From Rhizorhabdus sp. (GTDB lineage: Bacteria > Pseudomonadota > Alphaproteobacteria > Sphingomonadales > Sphingomonadaceae), in assembly GCA_004297635.1 (NCBI GenBank), contig SCUQ01000328.1:1-10907 (forward strand): 10,907 bases of DNA, read 5' to 3'. The position numbers and the translations under genes are program-made. The notes below the pieces were generated by a model, which saw only the letters and a list, made by a program, of their open reading frames with translations, was not told where the DNA came from and did no database searches. Positions 6,712 through 10,907 of this stretch are shown here, piece after piece. Numbering within the stretch: the first letter of the stretch is position 1; every line of letters starts with the position of its first letter.

Positions 6712-7742
6712 GCGACGATGGCGATCGCCTGATCTCCGGCACCCGCAAGCCCGAGGATATCGATGCCGCGCTGCGGCCCAAGTCGCTCGACGAGTTTGTC
6801 GGCCAGCAGGCGGCGCGCGACAATCTGCGCGTGTTCATCGAAGCGGCCCGCCAGCGCGGCGATGCGCTCGACCATGTCCTGTTCTTCGGGCCGCCGGGGC
6901 TCGGCAAGACGACGCTGGCGCAGATCATCGCGAAGGAAATGGGCGCGGGCTTCCGCGCCACGTCCGGCCCGGTCATCGCCAAGTCGGGCGATCTGGCCGC
7001 GCTGCTCACCAATTTGGAGGATGGCGACGTCCTGTTCATCGACGAGATCCACCGCCTCCAGCCCCAGGTCGAGGAGGTGCTCTACCCGGCGATGGAGGAT
7101 CGCGCGCTCGATCTGATGATCGGCGAGGGGCCGTCGGCGCGCAGCGTGCGGATCGATCTGCCGCGCTTCACCCTGGTCGGCGCGACCACCCGGCAGGGGC
7201 TGATCACCAATCCGCTGCGCGATCGCTTCGGCATCCCGATCCGGCTGCAATTCTATACGGTCGAGGAGCTGGAGCGCGTGGTCAGCCGCGCTGCCCGGCT
7301 GCTCGGCCTTCCGATCGCTCCCGACGGCGCGATGGAGATCGCCCGCCGTGCGCGGGGGACGCCGCGCATCGCCGGCCGGCTGCTGCGCCGGGTGCGCGAC
7401 TTCGCCCATGTGCTGGCGGCGGAGATCGTCGATGCGAAGCTCGCCGATCAGGCGCTCAACCGGCTGGAGGTCGACAGCCTCGGCCTCGACGCGATGGACC
7501 GGCGCTATCTGCATATGATCGCCGATATCTATCGCGGCGGCCCGGTCGGGGTGGAGACGCTGGCCGCGGGCCTGTCCGAACCGCGCGACACGATAGAGGA
7601 TGTCATCGAACCCTATCTGATCCAGCTCGGCCTGATCGCGCGGACGGCGCGGGGACGTTGCCTGAACGGCCGGGGCTGGAAGCATCTCGGCCTGAACCCG
7701 CCGCCCGAAGCCGGGCAGGACGGCCTGTTCGACGCGGTATGA
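6708..7742 (+). CDS. ruvB: Holliday junction branch migration ATPase RuvB
   Basis: 344-residue AAA+ hexameric motor that pulls DNA through RuvA-bound junctions. Visible motifs: N-terminal [13 protein letters not shown] (21-33), Walker [10 protein letters not shown] (61-69), Walker B VLFIDEIH (108-115), sensor 1 LVGATTRQG (156-164) with the arginine-finger region LRDRFG (170-175), and sensor 2 [16 protein letters not shown] (about 217-232). The C-terminal winged helix includes the family signature [17 protein letters not shown] (about 304-320). Length is normal and no key residue is missing. The start overlaps the ruvA stop (ATGA). It is the last gene of ruvCAB; the next gene begins after a 125-base gap, so tol expression may have its own promoter or depend on read-through. 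Confidence 0.98.
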   Translation: MSDDGDRLISGTRKPEDIDAALRPKSLDEFVGQQAARDNLRVFIEAARQRGDALDHVLFFGPPGLGKTTLAQIIAKEMGAGFRATSGPVIAKSGDLAALLTNLEDGDVLFIDEIHRLQPQVEEVLYPAMEDRALDLMIGEGPSARSVRIDLPRFTLVGATTRQGLITNPLRDRFGIPIRLQFYTVEELERVVSRAARLLGLPIAPDGAMEIARRARGTPRIAGRLLRRVRDFAHVLAAEIVDAKLADQALNRLEVDSLGLDAMDRRYLHMIADIYRGGPVGVETLAAGLSEPRDTIEDVIEPYLIQLGLIARTARGRCLNGRGWKHLGLNPPPEAGQDGLFDAV

Positions 7743-7867
7743 AATCCTCCTCCCCCAAGGGAGGGGAGAAGAAAGGCCGGCGGAACGACGCTCCCACGGG
7801 GTAAAACGCAGAAAAACCCGTCAAAGGGGATTCATTTCGCCCCGCGATCGCCTAAACAGGCTCCGAC
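7743..7867 (+). other. ruvB-ybgC intergenic region
   Basis: 125 bases with no gene. It holds the GC-rich hairpin described separately (7747-7768), a weak inverted repeat ACGGG (7796-7800) / CCCGT (7817-7821), and an A-rich patch near 7801-7816. A promoter for ybgC-tol is expected here, but I could not find hexamers good enough to call one: TTCATT at 7831 and TAAACA at 7853 match consensus at only three of six bases each. Ribosome binding for ybgC may use AGG at 7858-7860. Confidence 0.5.
7747..7768. repeat. GC-rich palindrome after ruvB, possible interspersed repeat or weak terminator
   Basis: CTCCTCCC runs into a short CCAA loop and then GGGAGGGG, giving about eight pairs including one G-T. 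It starts four bases after the ruvB stop. The following AGAAGAAAGG has no T-run, so a rho-independent terminator is not supported on the plus strand. Similar CCTCCCC/GGGGAGG palindromes are, as I recall, scattered between genes in sphingomonads and other high-GC Alphaproteobacteria, so this may be one copy of such a repeat, or an mRNA 3'-end stabiliser. Confidence 0.4.
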
Positions 7868-8311
7868 ATGCCTGAAACGCCCTATTCCGGACGCTTCGCC
7901 GCGGGAGAGCATCTCTTCGCGATCCGCGTCTATTTCGAGGATACCGACGCCGGCGGGGTGGTTTATCATGCGAGCTATCTGCGCTTCATGGAGCGGGCCC
8001 GCAGCGACATGATGCGGCTGGCCGGGGTCGATCAGCGCGGGGCGATGGAGCGTGGCGACGGCAATTATGTCGTCTATGCCATGGCACTGCGCTTTCGTGC
8101 CCCCGCCCGGCTCGATGACGCGTTGGTGGTCAGGAGCCGGGTCGGGAATATGAAGGGCGCCCAGTGCGTCGTTCATCAGAGGGTCATGCGCGGGTCCGAA
8201 ACAGTGATAGAGGCTGAGGTCTCGGTCGCGCTGATCGGGCCGGACGGACGGCCGAAACGCCAGCCGCGCGCGTGGATCGAGACATTTGAACGCCTGAAGA
8301 CTGAAGACTGA
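7868..8311 (+). CDS. ybgC: YbgC-type acyl-CoA thioesterase of the Tol-Pal operon
   Basis: 147-residue hot-dog-fold thioesterase; relatives hydrolyse acyl-CoA in the cytoplasm and have been linked to phospholipid metabolism, and the gene heads tol-pal operons in many Proteobacteria. The family signature is VYFEDTDAGGVVYHASYLRF (21-40), with catalytic Asp27 (equivalent to E. coli Asp18) followed by MERARSDMM. Later segments (ALRFRAPARLDDALVVRSRV, VIEAEVSVALIGPDGRPKR) fit the single hot-dog domain. The start at 7868 gives a normal-length N-terminus with the signature at the usual distance. Only 19 bases separate it from tolQ. The last codons lie in a 7-base tandem repeat, so the C-terminal tail may be variable. 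Confidence 0.95.
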   Translation: MPETPYSGRFAAGEHLFAIRVYFEDTDAGGVVYHASYLRFMERARSDMMRLAGVDQRGAMERGDGNYVVYAMALRFRAPARLDDALVVRSRVGNMKGAQCVVHQRVMRGSETVIEAEVSVALIGPDGRPKRQPRAWIETFERLKTED

Positions 8312-8314
8312 AAG
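8294..8314 (+). repeat. three tandem 7-base units across the ybgC stop codon
   Basis: CTGAAGA occurs at 8294-8300 and 8301-8307 and is followed by the near copy CTGAAAG at 8308-8314. The units encode the final LKTED of YbgC and supply its TGA at 8309-8311. Because the unit is seven bases long, gain or loss of one copy would shift the frame and change the C-terminal residues and the distance to tolQ. Confidence 0.75.
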
Positions 8315-8330
8315 GGACGGACGAAAACTG

Positions 8331-9029
8331 ATGATGCAGGACGTAGCGGTTGCCGCATCCACCTCGGCGCTTTCGCCGATCGCGCTCTTTCTCCAGGCGG
8401 ATATCGTCGTGAAGTCGGTCATGATCGGGCTGCTGCTCGCCAGCGTCTGGACCTGGACGATCATCCTGTCCGGCTCGCTGTCGCTCAGCCGCGCGCTGAA
8501 GGCCAGCAAGGGCTTCGAATCCGATTTCTGGAAGTCCGAGGATATCGACAAATTCTACGAAGGCCCCGGCCGGCAGGATATTCCCGCCGCCAAGGTCTTC
8601 TCGGCCGGTGTCGCCGAATGGCGCCGCTCGGTGCGTGCCGGCAAGCCGGTCGATCGCGACGGCACCCGCGCGCGGCTCGCCAATGCGATGGGCGCGGCGG
8701 CGGGGGCGGAGATAGACCGGCTGTCCGATCGGCTGAACATCCTCGCCACGGTCGGCTCGGTCGCCCCCTTCGTCGGGCTGTTCGGCACGGTCTGGGGCAT
8801 CATGCGCAGCTTCACCGATATTGCGGCTTCGCAGAACACCTCGCTCGGCGTCGTCGCCCCCGGCATCGCCGAGGCGCTGTTCGCGACCGCGCTGGGCCTG
8901 TTCGCCGCCATTCCGGCGGTGATCGCCTATAACCGGCTGCTCCACCGGATATCGAAGATCGAAGGCCAGCTGCATCGCTTCGGCGATGCGATCCACATGA
9001 CGCTCAGCCGCGAGCTGGAGCGCTCATAA
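8331..9029 (+). CDS. tolQ: Tol-Pal system proton-channel subunit TolQ
   Basis: 232-residue inner-membrane protein of the MotA/TolQ/ExbB family; with TolR it conducts protons and drives TolA movement. Three membrane segments are visible: about 25-47 (VVKSVMIGLLLASVWTWTIIL), 136-158 (LATVGSVAPFVGLFGTVWGIM) and 173-200 (GIAEALFATALGLFAAIPAVIAY), with a large cytoplasmic loop between the first two. The signatures ATVGS...LFGTVWGIM and PGIAEAL.AT.LGL are nearly those of E. coli TolQ, including Thr140 and Thr186, which line the channel in TolQ/ExbB relatives. The start at 8331 (or ATG 8334) is preceded by AAGGGACGG at about 8312-8319. Its TAA is directly followed by the tolR ATG. The cytoplasmic stretch near 60-115 is typical of the family. 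Confidence 0.97.
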   Translation: MMQDVAVAASTSALSPIALFLQADIVVKSVMIGLLLASVWTWTIILSGSLSLSRALKASKGFESDFWKSEDIDKFYEGPGRQDIPAAKVFSAGVAEWRRSVRAGKPVDRDGTRARLANAMGAAAGAEIDRLSDRLNILATVGSVAPFVGLFGTVWGIMRSFTDIAASQNTSLGVVAPGIAEALFATALGLFAAIPAVIAYNRLLHRISKIEGQLHRFGDAIHMTLSRELERS

Positions 9030-9491
9030 ATGGCGATGGGTCCCGTCTCCGGCCGTGGTGGCCGGCGCGCGCCGATGGCGGACATCAATGTCACGCCGCT
9101 GGTCGACGTGATGCTGGTGCTGCTGATCATCTTCATGGTGACGGCGCCGCTGCTGCTCGCGGGCGTGCCGGTCGATCTGCCCGAAAGTTCGGCGGGCGCG
9201 CTCGATCAGGACAAGAAGCCGGTCCAGATCTCGATCGACCGGGACGGCAAGCTCTTCCTCGACGACAAGGAGGTGCAGATCTCCGCGATGGACGCGCAGT
9301 TCGCGGAGATCGCCGCCAGGTCGGGCAAGGGCAAGGACAGCCCGCAGATCTTCCTGCGCGCCGATCGCGCGCTCGACTATGGCCGGGTGATGGCGGTGAT
9401 GGGCGCGCTCAACCATGCCGGGCTCAATCGCGTCGCGCTCGTGACGATGGGCGAAAGCGGCGCCGGCGGCGATGAGGCCGCGGCGCCGTGA
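9030..9491 (+). CDS. tolR: Tol-Pal system protein TolR
   Basis: 153-residue ExbD/TolR-family protein, partner of TolQ. A short cytoplasmic N-terminus (GRGGRRAPMADINVTPL) precedes one membrane helix (about 24-43) carrying the essential Asp26 in NVTPLVDVMLVLLIIFMV, equivalent to E. coli Asp23. The periplasmic domain (about 60-140) has the usual pattern: VQISIDRDGKLFLDDKEV, then IFLRADRALDYGRVMAVMGALNHAGLNRVALVT. A charged, Gly/Ala-rich tail (GESGAGGDEAAAP) ends the protein. It begins immediately after the tolQ stop (no gap), with GGAG at 9016-9019 as possible ribosome binding site, and its TGA overlaps the tolA GTG. Confidence 0.97.
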   Translation: MAMGPVSGRGGRRAPMADINVTPLVDVMLVLLIIFMVTAPLLLAGVPVDLPESSAGALDQDKKPVQISIDRDGKLFLDDKEVQISAMDAQFAEIAARSGKGKDSPQIFLRADRALDYGRVMAVMGALNHAGLNRVALVTMGESGAGGDEAAAP

Positions 9492-10303
9492 TCAACAAGG
9501 CGGAAGGCACGGGTTTCGGGCTCTCGGTCGCCGGGCATGTCGCCCTGCTCGTGATCCTCTCGCTCAACCTGATGAGCGTGCGCAAGATGCCCAAGCTCAG
9601 CGAGCCGATGGACGTGATGCTGGTCGACAAGGCCGGCCTGATATCGGCCGCGCCCGAAATGTCGCAGGAGCCGCCGCAGGCCGCCGAGGCGCCCGAGGTC
9701 GCGCCCGAAATCGTCGAGGCGCCGCCACCGGAGCCTACCCCGGCACCCCCGAAGCCCACGCCTGTTCCACCGAAGCCTGCCCCGTCGCCCGTACCCGCGC
9801 CGAAGGCCAAGCCGACGCCGCCGGCACCGCCGACCAAGGCCGCGCCCGCGAAGCCGGCGCCGCCCGCACCCCCCAAGGCCAAGCCGAAGGCGACGTCGCT
9901 CGGCACCGATTTCCTGAAGGGCATCCCGGTCCAGAAGTCGACCGGAACCGCCTCGGCGCCCCGCGTGTCCGCGATCAGCCCGATCGCGATGAATGGCCTG
10001 GTATCGCTGATCGCGAGCCAGGTGAAGCCCTGCTACACCATCCCCGCCGGCGGGGCCGGCGTGGAGACGATCATCAGCCGGGTCCGTCTGCGGCTCAAGG
10101 CCGATGGTTCGATCAAGGTCGCGCCGGAGGTGATCGGCAATCTCGGCGTCAACGGCGGCAACCAGCCCTATGTGCGGCAGATGAACGAGGCGGCGGCCCG
10201 CGCGCTGCAGCGCTGCGCGCCCTATAAATTGCCCGCCGACCTGTACGAGGGCGGTTGGGAAGACCTGATCTTCACCTTCCGGCCGACGCAGATAAGCTCG
10301 TGA
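9488..10303 (+). CDS. tolA: Tol-Pal envelope protein TolA
   Basis: 271-residue inner-membrane-anchored protein linking TolQR to TolB/Pal across the periplasm. The start is a GTG at 9488 overlapping the tolR stop (GTGA); the next Met is residue 29, inside the membrane helix, so the GTG is preferred. The membrane helix is about 10-31 and contains Ser13 and His17, the S-x3-H spacing TolA/TonB use to engage the TolQR motor. Residues about 60-135 are Pro/Ala/Lys/Glu-rich (EPTPAPPKPTPVPPKPAP and similar), an extended linker like TonB's rather than E. coli TolA's long helix. The C-terminal domain (about 160-271) resembles the TolA/TonB C-terminal fold: IASQVKPCYTIPAGG, RLRLKADGSIKVAP, RALQRCAPYKLPADLY, DLIFTFRP. 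Cys182 and Cys243 could form a disulfide. Shorter than E. coli TolA (421). Confidence 0.93.
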   Translation: MINKAEGTGFGLSVAGHVALLVILSLNLMSVRKMPKLSEPMDVMLVDKAGLISAAPEMSQEPPQAAEAPEVAPEIVEAPPPEPTPAPPKPTPVPPKPAPSPVPAPKAKPTPPAPPTKAAPAKPAPPAPPKAKPKATSLGTDFLKGIPVQKSTGTASAPRVSAISPIAMNGLVSLIASQVKPCYTIPAGGAGVETIISRVRLRLKADGSIKVAPEVIGNLGVNGGNQPYVRQMNEAAARALQRCAPYKLPADLYEGGWEDLIFTFRPTQISS

Positions 10304-10320
10304 CCGATTTGACTCATGCC

Positions 10321-10350
10321 CCCGCTTTCGGGTCTAAAGCCCGCAACGGG
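10321..10350 (+). promoter_or_regulatory. competing short hairpins in the tolA-tolB gap
   Basis: Four complementary arms alternate: CCCG 10321-10324, CGGG 10329-10332, CCCG 10340-10343 and CGGG 10347-10350. Arms 1-2 and 3-4 form tight hairpins (4- and 3-base loops), while arms 2-3 form an alternative. GCTTT 10324-10328 can also pair with AAAGC 10336-10340. The last arm ends three or four bases before the tolB ribosome binding site. This could set translation of tolB relative to tolA, but each stem is only 4-5 pairs and no regulator is known to me. Confidence 0.35.
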
Positions 10351-10352
10351 GT

Positions 10353-10360
10353 AAAGGAGA
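10353..10360 (+). promoter_or_regulatory. strong ribosome binding site of tolB
   Basis: AAAGGAGA lies six bases before the tolB ATG at 10366. It contains AAGGAG, close to ideal anti-16S complementarity, and is clearly the best such site in the window; the other genes of the operon rely on overlaps or weak sites. It fixes the tolB start and suggests independent, high initiation for this secreted protein. Confidence 0.8.
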
Positions 10361-10365
10361 CGACT

Positions 10366-10907
10366 ATGCGCCTTCGCCCGGCCCTGACTCATCTGGCCCT
10401 GTCCTTCCTCTGCCTCGCGTTCGCCGCGGCGCCCGCGGCGGCCCAGCTGGAGGTCGATATCACCGGCGGCATCGCCCAGCCGATGCCGATCGCGATCCCC
10501 GGCATGCCGACCCCGTCGGTCGCCAACACCCCGGCGGGCGACACCGCCGCGCTCGGCCAGCGGGTTGCCGAGGTCGTCACCAACGATCTCAAGAATAGCG
10601 GCCTGTTCCGGCCCCTGCCGAAGAGCGCGCTGCAGACCGTCACCCATCCGCAGGTGACGGCGCCCGACTATATGTTCTGGACGCAGAGCGGCGCCCAGGC
10701 GCTGGTGCAGGGCTTCGTCCAGGCCAATGGCGATGGCACGCTGACGGTCGGCTGCTATCTCTACGATGTGCTCGCCAAGGCCGAACTGACCCGGCAGGGC
10801 TTCGTCGTCCAGCCGGCTCAGTGGCGCCGCGCCGCGCATAAATGCGCCGATCAGGTCTATACCCGCCTTACCGGCGAAGGCCCCTATTTCGACAGCAGGG
10901 TCGTCTA
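10366..10907 (+). CDS. tolB: Tol-Pal system periplasmic protein TolB (5' part, runs off right edge)
   Basis: 180 complete codons of the periplasmic beta-propeller protein that binds Pal and TolA. A Sec signal peptide is clear (positive MRLRPALTH, hydrophobic LALSFLCLAFA, cleavage at about AAAPAAA-Q, residue 26). The mature N-terminal domain matches TolB: LEVDITGGIAQPMPIAIP, VTNDLKNSGLFRPLPKSAL, GAQALVQGFVQANGDGTLTVGCYLYDV, AAHKCADQVYTRLTGEGPYFDSRVVY, the last corresponding to the conserved KLTG...F.TRIAY that precedes the propeller in E. coli TolB. The six-bladed propeller would lie beyond 10907. The start is supported by the strong ribosome binding site and the signal peptide. A pal gene is expected downstream but is not in the window. 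Confidence 0.96.
   Translation, partial: MRLRPALTHLALSFLCLAFAAAPAAAQLEVDITGGIAQPMPIAIPGMPTPSVANTPAGDTAALGQRVAEVVTNDLKNSGLFRPLPKSALQTVTHPQVTAPDYMFWTQSGAQALVQGFVQANGDGTLTVGCYLYDVLAKAELTRQGFVVQPAQWRRAAHKCADQVYTRLTGEGPYFDSRVV

Noticed and set aside
6291..7685. A 464-codon open frame on the minus strand opposite ruvA and ruvB
   Set aside because: RuvA and RuvB are unambiguous on the plus strand; the antisense product has no family features and arises from codon bias.
7747..7780. Rho-independent terminator after ruvB
   Set aside because: A stem is present, but the following bases are purine-rich with no T-run on the plus strand.
7796..7805. The 10-mer ACGGGGTAAA shared by the ybgC and tolB upstream regions (also 10346-10355)
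   Set aside because: A single shared 10-mer in 10 kb of GC-rich DNA is plausible by chance; the surrounding bases differ and the positions relative to the start codons are different.
1..10907. Phage, transposon, toxin-antitoxin, CRISPR or secondary-metabolite system
   Set aside because: All sizeable genes belong to known metal-resistance, recombination or Tol-Pal families, apart from one small His-rich protein; no integrase, transposase, att-like repeat, spacer array or defence domain was seen.

Overview
The window looks like a high-GC alphaproteobacterial chromosome, most likely from the order Sphingomonadales (Sphingomonas or a relative). The basis is the strong G/C third-position bias, the gene order ruvC-ruvA-ruvB-ybgC-tolQ-tolR-tolA-tolB, a Pro/Ala/Lys-rich TolA linker, and a LexA-type site in the alphaproteobacterial GAAC-N7-GAAC form. 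No genus or species can be fixed from this sequence alone. I see no tRNA, rRNA, insertion sequence, CRISPR array or integrase, and no gap between genes exceeds about 150 bases.

Left half, minus strand (about 5466 down to 1): a copper/heavy-metal resistance operon. In transcription order it holds a Tat-exported multicopper oxidase (copA), an outer-membrane copper-binding protein with three tandem His/Met-rich repeats (copB, overlapping copA by ATGA), an unassigned small His-rich membrane-anchored protein, a TolC/CzcC-type outer-membrane factor, and a lipoprotein RND adaptor of CzcB type. The adaptor runs off the left edge, and an RND pump gene probably follows. Together these would oxidise and bind copper in the periplasm and outer membrane and move metal ions out of the envelope.

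Middle (about 5467 to 5617): a short divergent control region between copA and ruvC. It holds a candidate copA -10 element, a good LexA (SOS) operator match 17 bases before ruvC, and a possible 8-codon leader reading frame whose stop overlaps the ruvC start.

Right half, plus strand: the Holliday-junction operon ruvC-ruvA-ruvB, joined by ATGA overlaps, then the Tol-Pal operon ybgC-tolQ-tolR-tolA-tolB. The last gene is cut by the right edge and pal would be expected next. RuvA and RuvB branch-migrate Holliday junctions and RuvC cuts them. TolQ, TolR and TolA use the proton gradient to drive TolB/Pal dynamics that keep the outer membrane attached and constricting at division. Small hairpin-forming segments sit in the ruvB-ybgC and tolA-tolB gaps.

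Most of the content is well-known families. The points most worth checking are the SOS box next to a divergent metal operon, the His-rich orphan between copB and czcC, an RND adaptor that appears to lack the coiled-coil hairpin, and the competing hairpins before tolB.
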